Below are positions 43,188 to 52,114 of a stretch of DNA of 64,000 nt, in pieces. The translations under genes and the position numbers were made by a program. The stretch lies in contig NZ_QZWZ01000015.1 in the NCBI RefSeq assembly GCF_003601975.1, forward strand, positions 62,001-126,000. The letters are read 5' to 3'. A model generated the notes under the pieces. The model saw only the letters and a program-made list of their open reading frames with translations. It had not been told where the DNA came from and searched no databases. How positions within the stretch are numbered: position 1 is the stretch's first letter; each line of letters begins with the position of its first letter. This stretch comes from Mesorhizobium waimense (GTDB lineage Bacteria; Pseudomonadota; Alphaproteobacteria; Rhizobiales; Rhizobiaceae).

Positions 43188-43820
43188 TCAAGACTCCAGG
43201 CGAACGGGGATCCCACCAGCCAGCGCGTCGCGCTCGGCGGGCGTGATTACGCGCGGCACGGAGAGCGGGGCGTTCGTGTGTTCGTCGAAGAGCGGGTTCG
43301 GTCGGCCGAGGCCGCGCAACCACCAGAAGAGAAGTTTTGAGACGCGCAGCGCAAACAGGCCGACCGTGGGTGGCGGCGGCGCGTTGGGCGGCAGCGGGCC
43401 GACGGCGGAGAGTTCATGGATCCGGCAGAGCGGTGCGCCGAGCACCGTGTCGCGGGGCTCGGCATCGTGGCACATGAAGGAATGAGTGATGGCGACCACC
43501 GGGAAGCGCGGACCGGCGGAGTTGCCGATCGGGGTCCGGCAACACTCGGTGTACCAGCGCAGCACCTTGTCCGAGAATTGCAGGCAGCGCACGACGTCCT
43601 TGCCGGTGGCGAGCTTCACGCGGCCCGCCGGCATCTGAAAAATGTCGGTGCCGCCCGCCACGTCGAGCATATCCGGCCAATCAAGGAAGCGCGCGAAGGC
43701 CTGGCAGTCCCGGCAGTAGCAGGTGAAGCGGAAGCCGGTGTGCGGCGCAATTTTTTTGGCGACGCCGCTGACGCGGCCGCAACGGCAACGAAGCGGAATA
43801 TTCTTTGCGGCCAATGCCAT
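43188..43820 (-). CDS. DUF6151 / GFA-like zinc protein
   Basis: A 210-residue protein with cysteine pairs placed as in the GFA/CENP-V family: CRCGRVSG at residues 12-19, CYCRDCQAF at 34-42, and a later TECCRTPIGN. The variant second motif and the longer C-terminal half (with PNPLFDEHTNAPLSVPR) fit the DUF6151 group. It probably binds zinc; the substrate is unknown. The ATG at 43820 follows GGGAGCTTG; a longer open frame to 44189 is not supported. Confidence 0.78.
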   Translation of the reverse strand: MALAAKNIPLRCRCGRVSGVAKKIAPHTGFRFTCYCRDCQAFARFLDWPDMLDVAGGTDIFQMPAGRVKLATGKDVVRCLQFSDKVLRWYTECCRTPIGNSAGPRFPVVAITHSFMCHDAEPRDTVLGAPLCRIHELSAVGPLPPNAPPPPTVGLFALRVSKLLFWWLRGLGRPNPLFDEHTNAPLSVPRVITPAERDALAGGIPVRLES

Positions 43821-44395
43821 GCGACAAGCTCCCTGATCCGGCGCGCCATGAGTTCGGGAGCGAGGCTTGCCCCAGGGCGCCGTGGAATGATGTCCTCGCA
43901 ATTCTTTCCTGAGGACCGAAGCCGGCCGTTGATGGGCATCGTCGTTCACATTGACGGCATTGGGCTGCGGCCGGCCAGGGTCACCCGCACCGAAGGCCCA
44001 TCCAGCGCATCGCTCTAAGTATTTGTTTTTAAGCAAGTCCGGACGGAAAGCCGCTGCGCGCTGTGTTGGAATTGCCCTAAGTCCGCGATCACAAGGACCT
44101 TTGGTGCGGACCTTGGTCCGCCTTGCTACACCAGCCGGCACAGGCGCATTGTCAGCGTCGAACCCGACGACAAGGGCCTGGCACCACACTACCCCCGGTG
44201 TCAGGCCCTTTGTCTATCCGCCCAACCGCGGCGGCAGCCAATTTCCTTTGCAACTTTTTGTGTTCCCGCAGCGTATCTGCCGAAGACGGCAGGCCGCTTG
44301 GGTTGGGGTAGGTGCGGCGGTGCTGGCCTGCCGTCGCCAGGCGTGCTGAGCACGGCCCTTCCGAACCAAAGGTCAGCGCAGCAAAACCAGCGGCG
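43821..44395. other. 575 bp intergenic region with a strong terminator-like hairpin
   Basis: No credible protein gene on either strand. A 14 bp stem-loop at 44172-44210 is its main feature. About 150 bp of structured-looking sequence precede it, with a smaller repeat of ggacctt/ggtcc around 44094-44122, so an untranslated RNA ending at this hairpin is possible. Confidence 0.45.
44172..44215 (+). terminator. Rho-independent-like terminator
   Basis: AAGGGCCTGGCACC (44172-44185) pairs with GGTGTCAGGCCCTT (44197-44210) through a G-T at one position, with an 11 nt loop. It is followed by TTGTCT on the plus strand. No annotated gene reads into it from the left on this strand, which is why a small RNA upstream is considered. 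Confidence 0.55.
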
Positions 44396-44560
44396 CTATT
44401 TGCGCGTGATCCAGTCCAGCATGTCGGGGTCGATGTCTTCGTGGCCGGTCAAGTCGCGGATGAGGGACGCGGCGAGTGTGCGCCACTGGTCTTCCGGGAT
44501 GAATGCAGTTCGCAGGATGTCGCAATCGAAGGCGGATACATCCAAATGGCCGTCTGCCAT
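44396..44560 (-). CDS. Small acidic hypothetical protein, 54 aa
   Basis: This short gene encodes MADGHLDVSAFDCDILRTAF and continues with an amphipathic helix and an acidic end (HEDIDPDMLDWITRK). A good ribosome binding site (GGGAGACAGAC) precedes the ATG at 44560. Codon usage looks normal for the region. The family is not recognised. It is downstream of a Crp-type regulator on the same strand, 286 bp away. Confidence 0.6.
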   Translation of the reverse strand: MADGHLDVSAFDCDILRTAFIPEDQWRTLAASLIRDLTGHEDIDPDMLDWITRK

Positions 44561-44769
44561 GTCTGTCTCCCGTCACATAGGGGCGGGAGCTTTGCGAACT
44601 CTCAAGCACCGGCGCCCGACACGATGGCCGGTGACACATGATTCATATTCCGTTCGAGCCAGCGTTCAATCGAATCCGACTGTACGAAATCTTACCAAGC
44701 GACGGCGGTCGTTGCCCGCTGTCTGGCAGATGCTAGCAATGGCCTGCGGTGCACCCCCAAGTAAGCCGC

Positions 44770-44821
44770 AGTGGCCGACGCGACTTAGGCAATGTGCCTC
44801 ACGGCATCCGCGTCGGCCACT
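44770..44821. repeat. Large nested inverted repeat downstream of the Crp gene
   Basis: AGTGGCCGACGCG (44770-44782) and CGCGTCGGCCACT (44809-44821) are perfect 13 bp arms. Inside them is a second hairpin, AGGCA-ATG-TGCCT wrapped at 44787-44799. It lies 26 bp beyond the Crp stop codon and could end that transcript or protect its 3' end; no T-run follows. Confidence 0.5.
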
Positions 44822-44846
44822 TCCAACCCATATGCGGCCTAGGCGG

Positions 44847-45551
44847 TTACCCAAGCAGCCGGTCATAGTCGGCCTCCGCCTGGCCATAGAACCCTTCGGC
44901 GACACTGATCAGACCATCCCTGTCGCGAATGGTGATCTCCCCGCGGCGAGACCGGATGAGGCCACGTCCTTCCAGCATTTGAAGACCGATCGTCACGCCG
45001 GGGCGCCTGACCCCAAGCATGATCGCCAGGAATTCGTGGGTGATCCGGATCTGATCGCCGGTTGTCCGGTCGTCACACATCAGCAGCCATCGGGCCAGCC
45101 GATCCTCCAGCTTCGCACGGGCATTGCTCAACGCCGTGGATCTGGTCTGGATATGCAAATAGTGGACATAGCGCAGCAGGAAGGCGCGAAGCGTCGGGCT
45201 GGCCTGCAGCGCGGCGTTGAACGGTGCGGCCTCCATGCAGACTGCCTCGCTCGTCATCTGGATATAGCAATCGTTCGGCGCCCAGTCGGCGCCCATCACC
45301 AGGGCAGAGCCGGACATGCCTTCGCGGCCGATAATGCCGACCTCCGTATCAAGTCCTGGCCGGTTGCTGGCCACTACCGAAGCGAGACCGCTTTCGAAGA
45401 AGCAGACCGACTTGATCGGCTCGCCCGCCGATTCCACCGACTCTCTGAGATCCAGGAAACGATTGTGCAGGTGAGGCGCGAGCAGCGCAAAGTCGTCCGG
45501 GCTCATGCGGCGCAAAAGGTCGCTTTTGTCCTTGCTGATCGCCTGGTCCAA
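44847..45551 (-). CDS. Crp/Fnr family transcriptional regulator
   Basis: A 234- to 235-residue regulator with an N-terminal cNMP-type sensor domain (VCFFESGLASVVAS, GIIGREGMSGSALVMG) and a C-terminal winged helix (ITHEFLAIMLGVRRPGVTIGLQMLEGRGLI). It lacks the N-terminal cysteine cluster of FNR, so it probably senses something other than oxygen by a [4Fe-4S] centre. The TTG at 45551 is favoured because GGGAGAGAG lies just upstream. The frame is open to 45677, where an ATG would add 42 residues. Confidence 0.85.
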   Translation of the reverse strand: MDQAISKDKSDLLRRMSPDDFALLAPHLHNRFLDLRESVESAGEPIKSVCFFESGLASVVASNRPGLDTEVGIIGREGMSGSALVMGADWAPNDCYIQMTSEAVCMEAAPFNAALQASPTLRAFLLRYVHYLHIQTRSTALSNARAKLEDRLARWLLMCDDRTTGDQIRITHEFLAIMLGVRRPGVTIGLQMLEGRGLIRSRRGEITIRDRDGLISVAEGFYGQAEADYDRLLG

Positions 45552-45715
45552 CGCTCTCTCCCACGAAGGGCAAGAGCGCTTGTCATCTCCCAGCCGTCTG
45601 CGCCCTGGGACGATGCAGACGATGGTTGGAGGGTAACCCATTCTGTTCAACAATCGGGCTTGGTACGAAACCGACAATTTGGGGCCGTGCCCACAAATCC
45701 ATCAAACAGCTTGGA

Positions 45716-45889
45716 TCAATGCCAAGAACGGTCACGGGCCATGATGCGCGCTTCCCTCAGGATGGACGCGCGATCGGTGCCGATCAACGAAGCGATCTCT
45801 CGTATTTGCTGCTCAGTGGCCCCGGATTCCCGCGCCACCGCCGCTACGGCATCAGCGCCCAGACCGGGCTGTCCTGGTTGCTCCACCAT
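45716..45889 (-). CDS. Small hypothetical protein upstream of the Crp gene, 57 aa
   Basis: A 57-residue ORF from an ATG at 45889 behind AGGAGG. The helical core SGATEQQIREIASLIGTDRASILREAR resembles the short DUF3606-type fold (turn, two helices), similar in feel to the protein at 5510-5698. It ends 165 bp before the Crp start and is on the same strand. No function is assigned. Confidence 0.6.
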   Translation of the reverse strand: MVEQPGQPGLGADAVAAVARESGATEQQIREIASLIGTDRASILREARIMARDRSWH

Positions 45890-46020
45890 TGCTCCGATGC
45901 CTCCTGTTGGGGCAGGAGTGCGATGGTCGCTCCCAAGCGTCAGCGCCCGTGAAAGTGGCTGGCGATCTGGTGAGTGTACGCTTTAGAACAAACCTCTGCG
46001 AGAGATATATTAGCCTCCCC

Positions 46021-47224
46021 TCATTGCCGCGCCATCCTTCCGTCCTTCGCGACCACCCTGCCCCGGCGATACACGGTGCGCTCTCTCGGCAGGGCGACCA
46101 CGGCCTCGGGTATATGCTCCGCCCGCATGGCGACGAAGTCGGCGCCGGCGCCGACGGCGATGCCATAGCCTTCAAGCCGCAGCGCTTTGGCACCGGCATA
46201 GCTCACCACGTCGAAGGCCGTGGCCAGCTCGCGGTCCTCGTAAAAACCAGAGCGGTAGCCGATCATATTGGCGCGCGAGAGCATGTCGCCATCGCCATAG
46301 GGCCACCAGGAATCGCGGATGTTGTCGGAACCGCTGAACACGGTGACGCCCGCCTGGCGCAGAGCCGCGACCGGTGGGAAGGCGTGGTTGCCCGGAGCGT
46401 TGGTCATGATCGAAACGCCTGAGGTAGCGAGCATCGCGCCGACCTTGTTGAGCGCATCGGCCGGGATGTCGCCCAGCGCATAGGCGTGGCTGATAGCGAC
46501 GTGGCCTGCCATGCCGAGTGCCTTCGTCCGACGTGCGATCTCCTCGATCTGAAACAGGCCGAGGCTGCCGCCATCGTGCAGATGGATGTCGACGCCGACG
46601 CCGTGCTTTTGCGCGAGGCCGAACACCACATCGAGATGGCCGTTCACGTCGCGGTCGAAACTAGCTGGATCGAGGCCGCCGATCAGGTCGCAGCCAAGGC
46701 TGAGCGCCTCGTCGAGCAGTTCCGGCGTGCCCGGCGAAGACAAAATACCGCTTTGCGGGAAGGCGACAGGCTGGATGTCGATCAGGCCGCGATAGGCCTC
46801 GCGCACGGCAAGGATCGTCTCCAGATGCTTCAGGCCGACCGAGCCATCGACCATGACATGGCTGCGCATGGCAAGACTGCCATTGCCGATGCAGAGCTCG
46901 AGCTGGTTTTTTGCGCGCTCCGCCATCGGTGCGGCGGCGGCGAGGTTCTGCGCCTGGATGGCGACACGCTCGCGCACGCACGTCAAAACCGTCGGTGCAC
47001 GGGATGTCCGGACGCCAGGCGTCGCCATAAAACGAGGTGTCGAGATGGATGTGGCCCTCGACGAAACCGGGCACGACGAGCTGCCCGCCGAGGTCGATGG
47101 CGGCGGTGGCTTGCGTGTTTTTGCCGGCAGGCGTGATGGCGCTGAAGCGCCCATCGGTGACAGTAAGGTCGACCAGTGCGCCATCGGCCAGCCTTGCGTT
47201 CAGGAAAATCGTCTGCTCGGTCAA
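46021..47224 (-). pseudogene. Cytosine-deaminase-like amidohydrolase, frameshifted
   Basis: A metal-dependent hydrolase of the cytosine deaminase/N-isopropylammelide type. The N-terminal frame from a TTG at 47224 contains VVPGFVEGHIHLDTSFYG (first metal motif) and runs to about 46980. There the frame changes and continues with RERVAIQAQNLAAAAP, SHVMVDGSVGLKHLE, VDIHLHDGGSLG, ISHAYALG and FSGSDNIRDSWWPYGDGDML to 46021. All metal and catalytic motifs are present across the two frames. Repairing one indel gives about 400 aa. It may be active if the break is an assembly error. Confidence 0.83.
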
Positions 47225-47628
47225 CGGCGCTATCCATCGGTTGAAGCGCCAGTCGTCGCCGCTCGGTCGAAGGAGGTCAATGCGGGAAAGGAGAGAAAGT
47301 GTTTCTCGGTAAGGCTGGTGGCAAGCGACACAAGCCGGCGCAGCGCTTCCCTTCTCCCCTGTTGTGGGAGAAAGGAAAGCGCCAGTCGGCCCCGGCCGAA
47401 TCCATATTATGCCCTCCGCATATTCCGCTTTCGCGGAAGTTTCGGCGGACCGGCAATGTGCGATGCTGTTATTGCGGCGGTACGAGCCGCCCTGGTCGAC
47501 GCGAGCTCAGAGCACACCCCAACATGCGCCCCCGCAGCCGCGTCGACCACGGCAGGCCCGCGCCCCCATCAGGCAATATGTGGTGGCAACCACTCCTGCT
47601 CCGTCGGCACCGGCGCGACCAAACGCGA
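47225..47628. other. Intergenic region with one interspersed palindrome
   Basis: About 400 bp between the deaminase-like gene and the GFA gene. One ctcccc/ggggag-type hairpin (47349-47375) is present; otherwise no credible gene or RNA is seen. Confidence 0.45.
47349..47375. repeat. Interspersed palindrome, copy d
   Basis: Arms CCCTTCTCCC and GGGAGAAAGG flank CTGTTGT. Same family as the perfect copy at 57601-57625. Confidence 0.55.
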
Positions 47629-48102
47629 TCAGCCGGCGGAGCCGCCCGTCACATAATTTTGGGCAAACTCGGCCGTCAGCGCCTCATACTCTTCCATCGC
47701 CGGCAGCGCCGCGTGGCTGTGCACGGCGGGTGTTGTTGCCCATGGCAGCTTCTCGTTGGTCCAGGTCTCGATAAAGGGCGTGAACCATGCTGGATCGTCG
47801 AGCATGGTCGGGCGCAGATTGACGAACCAGTCGAGCCCTTCGGGCCGCGTGAACATCCAGCTCATGCAATGCGGGCAGAAGAAATGGCGCGAGGCGCCGT
47901 GCAGGCCGCCGATTACCGGCCCGCCCTCAGTGACTTCGAAGCCATCGGAGGGGATGGCGGCGCTCAGCGAATAGGCGCTGGCCGACATCGACTGGCAGCC
48001 GGTGCAATGGCAGGCCATGGTGAGCAAGGGCGGCGCGGAGATTTTCAACCGCACGCGCCCGCAACGGCATCCGCCTTCGGCCGGCAGAGTCAGGCGTGAC
48101 AA
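47629..48102 (-). CDS. GFA family protein (glutathione-dependent formaldehyde-activating type)
   Basis: A 157-residue zinc protein with the full set of family cysteines: GCRCGRVRLK, ACHCTGCQSMS and FFCPHCMSW. The archetype Gfa was proposed to form S-hydroxymethylglutathione, but most paralogues have no proven substrate. Length is typical. It is 21 bp upstream of the isochorismatase-type gene on the same strand, so the two may be cotranscribed. Confidence 0.9.
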   Translation of the reverse strand: MSRLTLPAEGGCRCGRVRLKISAPPLLTMACHCTGCQSMSASAYSLSAAIPSDGFEVTEGGPVIGGLHGASRHFFCPHCMSWMFTRPEGLDWFVNLRPTMLDDPAWFTPFIETWTNEKLPWATTPAVHSHAALPAMEEYEALTAEFAQNYVTGGSAG

Positions 48103-48123
48103 GGTGGGCCTCCTCGGGTTGCC

Positions 48124-48666
48124 TCAGGCGCCCGTCAGCGCCTTCGTCGTCACCAGCGAGACGCCGGCCTGCGTGAAGGCGGCGTTGTGGCGGGCGATGA
48201 TCTCAGCAGCGGTCTCGCCAGGCGTGTCCAGTGTGGAATGGGCGTCGGAAACCACGGTGACGCCGAGCCCTTCGGCAAAGGCACCCTTCACCGTCGCGGC
48301 AATGCAAAAATCGGTCTGTGCGCCGACGAGCACGACCTCGCCAGCGCCCTGCCCGGCCACCCATTCACCAAGGGCTGAATTGCTGAAGGCATTACCGACG
48401 TTCTTGGCAAAGGTCGGCTCGTCCCCGGCCTGGCCAAGCGCCGGCCACACCGGCCAGCCCGGCTCACCCGGTGCCAGCGGATCGCCAGCCGGCCCGTCAT
48501 GCCTGACAAAGGCCACCTTGCGCGCGCTCCGCCTCGCCCAGTCGATCAGCGCACGGGCGCGGGCAACCATGCCGTCGGCATCATGGATCGGCGGCTCGAA
48601 GCGGCCGTCGAACATGCCGGTCTGGAGATCGATTACGATGAGGGGAGCGAGCCCGGGTTCTGACAT
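48124..48666 (-). CDS. Isochorismatase-family cysteine hydrolase
   Basis: A 180-residue alpha/beta hydrolase of the isochorismatase/nicotinamidase group. The catalytic Asp is in LIVIDLQTGMFDG, the Lys in FAKNVGNAFSNS, and the Cys in VGAQTDFCIAAT. The substrate is not predictable. The ATG at 48666 is chosen; an ATG at 48678 adds four residues, and neither has a clear ribosome binding site. Confidence 0.87.
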   Translation of the reverse strand: MSEPGLAPLIVIDLQTGMFDGRFEPPIHDADGMVARARALIDWARRSARKVAFVRHDGPAGDPLAPGEPGWPVWPALGQAGDEPTFAKNVGNAFSNSALGEWVAGQGAGEVVLVGAQTDFCIAATVKGAFAEGLGVTVVSDAHSTLDTPGETAAEIIARHNAAFTQAGVSLVTTKALTGA

Positions 48667-48860
48667 GGGCGCGAACATAGCGTGGAGGGCGGGAGGGTCA
48701 AGGACGCACGGGTGCGGATGCTGCGAGCGCTGGCAATGCAGCGTGCGAGCGCCACTTTTCGACTGAGGCTTGCGCGTCGCAACGGATGGATGGCAGTCGT
48801 CGATTGCCTGGCTGAAAATTGGTCATTACCTTGCGGCGATTGCAATTCGCAAAGACGCCC

Positions 48861-49343
48861 ATGTCAAACATCGTCTATCCATGTCGGCTGAGATTAAGAG
48901 GCGTTAGCGCAAGGAACCTCGGCCCAGGATCGAGAAGCGGTCATTCCGTTCCGGAAAGCCTGATCCGAGAAGGCTATACCGAACAGGAAATCCACTCCGG
49001 CGCGAAAGTTTTGGATAGCGAGAAAATACTGGAACATTGGAGGCCGATAAACCCCAAGAGCTTTGCTCTGGGACTGTCCTTGGCAATCGGATGGGACAAG
49101 GATGTTGGAAGCGACTACTTCGAGGTTTACGTCATCGCCAACCAGCTCAGAGACCAGATAAATCTCGACAGTCGCGCGGTCATTTTCGCAGAAGATTTTG
49201 ACTGGCCCGGTCTCAGGCAGAGCCTCCTCAACATCCTAAATAAATGCGAGGGACAAACATGGAAAGAAAGCGTCCGCGAATTACGAAAGCATTTCGAATG
49301 GGAATATGACGGAATGGCCGAATACGAGTCTTGGCTCAAATAG
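48861..49343 (+). CDS. Imm8-like putative immunity protein
   Basis: A 160-residue protein with several Imm8 family features: the block EHWRPINPKSFALGLSLAIGWDKDVGSDYFEVYVIANQL, shown here only as its ends EHWRPINPKSF and DYFEVYVI, and the C-terminal HFEWEYDGMAEYESWL. Imm8 proteins protect against polymorphic toxins. The N-terminal 50 residues are unusual for the family, and the start at 48861 is uncertain. The gene is less GC-rich than its neighbours, consistent with transfer. No toxin gene is adjacent. Confidence 0.6.
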   Translation: MSNIVYPCRLRLRGVSARNLGPGSRSGHSVPESLIREGYTEQEIHSGAKVLDSEKILEHWRPINPKSFALGLSLAIGWDKDVGSDYFEVYVIANQLRDQINLDSRAVIFAEDFDWPGLRQSLLNILNKCEGQTWKESVRELRKHFEWEYDGMAEYESWLK

Positions 49344-51404
49344 CTACCCAATGCCGCCGGTCACCATATAGGCACCTGCGGTGCGCCCATCCTGCAGGCA
49401 CACGGTGGCGGTGACGATCGAGCCGTAGGAACCGCGCCAGACGCTGTGGAAGCCGCGATGCGTCTCCGCCGGGACCAGGACACGCCCGCTGTAGCGCGCT
49501 CGGTCTCGCCGCAGCGTCACCGCCTCGCCATTGACGTGCACCTTGACATTCACGGCTTCCAGCGCAGTGCCGCCGGCTCCGGCTGCGCCGGCATCGATGT
49601 CCAGCGCGACAGTGATTTCATCGTTGCCGCCGTGGCTCGTCTCGGCTGCAAGCGAGATGGCGAGCGGCGCCTCGCCGGGTCCGGTGACAGAGCCCCCCTC
49701 GCCCGTCCAACTGGCACCCGCCGGCGCCACGAACACATCGTCGGCCAACGCCGGCGTGCGCGGCGGGCTTGTGCGGCGGGCACCTGAGCGCTCGAAGTCG
49801 CCGGCCATGCGAAGCAGCTCCACATCGCTGCAGGCCTTGCCGGCGAAGGTGAGGCCGACGGGCATGCCGATATCGGCCATCGTGCCCATCGGAACGGTGA
49901 CGGTCGGGATGCCGAGGTGACGCCAGACCAGATTGCCGTTGGCGACCCAAGTGCCATTGCGCCAGGCAAGGGCTGCCGAGGCCTCGTTGACATCGGCATC
50001 GGCCGGCCCGACATCGGCCACGGCCGGCAGCACCACCGCGTCGAGGCCTTGCTCGTCGAGCCAGTCCTCGAAGTCGATCCGCCGCGTCGCCTCCAACCAC
50101 TTCAGGCCCGCTTCCAGCGTTGGGATGTCGGCGAAGGGCGTGAAGCCCAGCTTCGCCCGCTCGACATACTCCGCCAGGTCGAAACCGTCGTCGCCGTAGC
50201 GGTCCGGCAACGTGCCCGGCGGCTGCGGGAAAGTCTTCGGACCATCGACCGACGCCAGATCGGGAATGGCCGGATCGGCGTTGGCGCGCAAAAAGTCGTG
50301 CCAGGCAAAGATGCAGAGATCCCAGATCTCGCGCTCGGCGAACTCTTGCGGCACCAGCCCGCGCTCGACCATGGTTTTCGCACCCGGGCGGTCGCGCTCG
50401 TAATTGGAGACAACGGGAAAATCGACCTCGACTATCGTTGCGCCGAGCCGCTGCAGATCGCGCGCCGCCTGCTCCCAGAGATCAAGCACCGAGGCGCGGG
50501 TTTCGATCGGCTTGGTGGCTTCCATATCCCGGCCGATATACATCCTGGGCACGCCGAGCTGCTTGCCGCGCAGCGAGCCTTCCAGCTCAAGCGCGGTGTA
50601 ACTTTGCGGCCGCACATCACTGGTCTTCGGTAGTGCCACCCAAGGCTGCGCGCGCCAGAAATCGCCGCGCGTCTCCGCGTCGTCGGCGACGATCACGTCG
50701 AGCAGTTCCAGCATGTCCGACACCGAGCGCGTATGCGGCACCACCACATCCATGGTCGGCACCAACGGCCAGTTGCCGCGCACCGAAATGACGCCGCGCG
50801 ACGGCGTATAGGCGACCAGCGCGTTGTTGGAGGCCGGCGCCCGGCCGGACGACCATGTCTCTTCGCCGAGCCCGAAAGCGGCGAAGCTTGCGGCGGTCGC
50901 CGTGCCCGAACCGTTGGACGATCCGGAGGCGAAGGCCGCGGTCAGGTAGTCGGCGTTGTAGGGGCTTTCGGCGCGTCCATAGACGCCGCGCTGCATGCCG
51001 CCATTGGCCATCGGCGGCATGTTGGTCAGCCCGATCAGCACCGCGCCACCGGCGCGCAGCCTGGCAATGGTGAAGGCGTCCTCATTGGCGACGAGATGCT
51101 CGAAGGCAGGCGAGCCATCGGCCACCGTCAGGCCGCTGACCTTGTAGCTGTCCTTGGCGGTATAGGGGATGCCGTCCAGCGGCCCGAGGGTCGCGCCCTC
51201 GCGGCGGCGGCGGTCGGACGCAGCGGCTTCCTCGAACATTGCGGGGTTGAAGACAGGCACGGCGTTGAGCGCGATGCCATGGCGGTCGTAGTGGGCAATG
51301 CGCCTCAGATAGGCGCCGACCAGCTCGACGCTGGTGACGGTGCCGGCTTCCAACGCGCGGCGCAGGTCAGCGATCGAGGCTTCGACAAGGTGGAGGTTGG
51401 TCAT
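49344..51404 (-). CDS. Amidase-signature hydrolase with C-terminal extension
   Basis: A 686-residue enzyme. The amidase signature core has the catalytic Lys in YTAKDSYKV and the Ser-Ser pair in ASGSSNGSGTATAA, and continues through LAWRNGTWVANGNLVWRHLGIPTVTVPMG. Typical amidases are 450-550 residues; here about 140 further residues (DIDAGAAGAGG onward) look beta-rich and resemble a carbohydrate-binding-like or Ig-like module. The ATG at 51404 is preferred to a GTG at 51434. It probably hydrolyses an amide or urea-type compound; the substrate is unknown. Confidence 0.87.
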   Translation of the reverse strand: MTNLHLVEASIADLRRALEAGTVTSVELVGAYLRRIAHYDRHGIALNAVPVFNPAMFEEAAASDRRRREGATLGPLDGIPYTAKDSYKVSGLTVADGSPAFEHLVANEDAFTIARLRAGGAVLIGLTNMPPMANGGMQRGVYGRAESPYNADYLTAAFASGSSNGSGTATAASFAAFGLGEETWSSGRAPASNNALVAYTPSRGVISVRGNWPLVPTMDVVVPHTRSVSDMLELLDVIVADDAETRGDFWRAQPWVALPKTSDVRPQSYTALELEGSLRGKQLGVPRMYIGRDMEATKPIETRASVLDLWEQAARDLQRLGATIVEVDFPVVSNYERDRPGAKTMVERGLVPQEFAEREIWDLCIFAWHDFLRANADPAIPDLASVDGPKTFPQPPGTLPDRYGDDGFDLAEYVERAKLGFTPFADIPTLEAGLKWLEATRRIDFEDWLDEQGLDAVVLPAVADVGPADADVNEASAALAWRNGTWVANGNLVWRHLGIPTVTVPMGTMADIGMPVGLTFAGKACSDVELLRMAGDFERSGARRTSPPRTPALADDVFVAPAGASWTGEGGSVTGPGEAPLAISLAAETSHGGNDEITVALDIDAGAAGAGGTALEAVNVKVHVNGEAVTLRRDRARYSGRVLVPAETHRGFHSVWRGSYGSIVTATVCLQDGRTAGAYMVTGGIG

Positions 51405-51440
51405 TTGGAAACGCACCCGAGGATAACTGCTCACGAAACA

Positions 51441-52079
51441 TCAAAGGGCTTTCCGCAACTGCCCTTTGCGTTCGATCCACCAGTCGTTCTGCCAATCTTC
51501 GTAGCCGAGAAGCAAGCCCTCCATTCTTTCGAGAGCCTCGCTCCAACCTGTTTGGGCGGAGACTTTCGACAAGAGCAGAAATGCGTCTATCCGCCACTCT
51601 TCTCCGGGAAGGGAAAAGAACGCGCGTCTCCATCCCTGGAAACCAGGGAAGCGAGCCCGCTCGGCCTCGGTGAACGGCGTATCGATGAGGCGATGGGTGA
51701 GCCGGCCGGATCGAACAAAAGGATCGAAGCGGCCAAGGGTTTCAGACAGCCATTGCGCCGGATAGGCGTCATAAAATACCGCCAGCGGCTTGCGGCCATG
51801 CAGCATCAGCGGCAGCTCGAAATGCGTATGAATGAGATACGGGACCTCACGGATTGGATGCCAGGACTCGATGCGGTTAAACCTCGGGTCAGGTTCGCAG
51901 GGTGGAATGCATATCGCGCCCAGCGTTTGGAGGTCTCCCGGTTCCAATTCCCATGAGCCAGATAACGGCGTGCCGTTGCCGCATTCGAGAACTATGCGAA
52001 GTTTTCCCAGATCAGGGATGTGTATCCGAGCCCTCCGCAACCGGCGAACCGATCCTCGGGTCAATCTCTTGCAAAACAA
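51441..52079 (-). CDS. Hypothetical protein, 212 aa
   Basis: An unrecognised soluble protein. The C-terminal part is rich in aromatic residues (GYEDWQNDWWIERKG) and helical (AFLLLSKVSAQTGWSEALERMEG). The middle has PYLIHTHFELPLMLHGRKPLAVF, which looks like a conserved core. The annotated start is a TTG at 52079 and is uncertain. It is 35 bp upstream of the WD40 gene's stop and on the same strand, so it may be downstream in that transcript. Confidence 0.6.
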   Translation of the reverse strand: MFCKRLTRGSVRRLRRARIHIPDLGKLRIVLECGNGTPLSGSWELEPGDLQTLGAICIPPCEPDPRFNRIESWHPIREVPYLIHTHFELPLMLHGRKPLAVFYDAYPAQWLSETLGRFDPFVRSGRLTHRLIDTPFTEAERARFPGFQGWRRAFFSLPGEEWRIDAFLLLSKVSAQTGWSEALERMEGLLLGYEDWQNDWWIERKGQLRKAL

Positions 52080-52114
52080 AATATCTGAACTCTGCCGTAT
52101 CGCTCACGAGCCTC

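Noticed and set aside
44298..45986. Long plus-strand ORF (562 codons)
   Set aside because: Antisense to the Crp gene and the small ORFs; composition without motifs.
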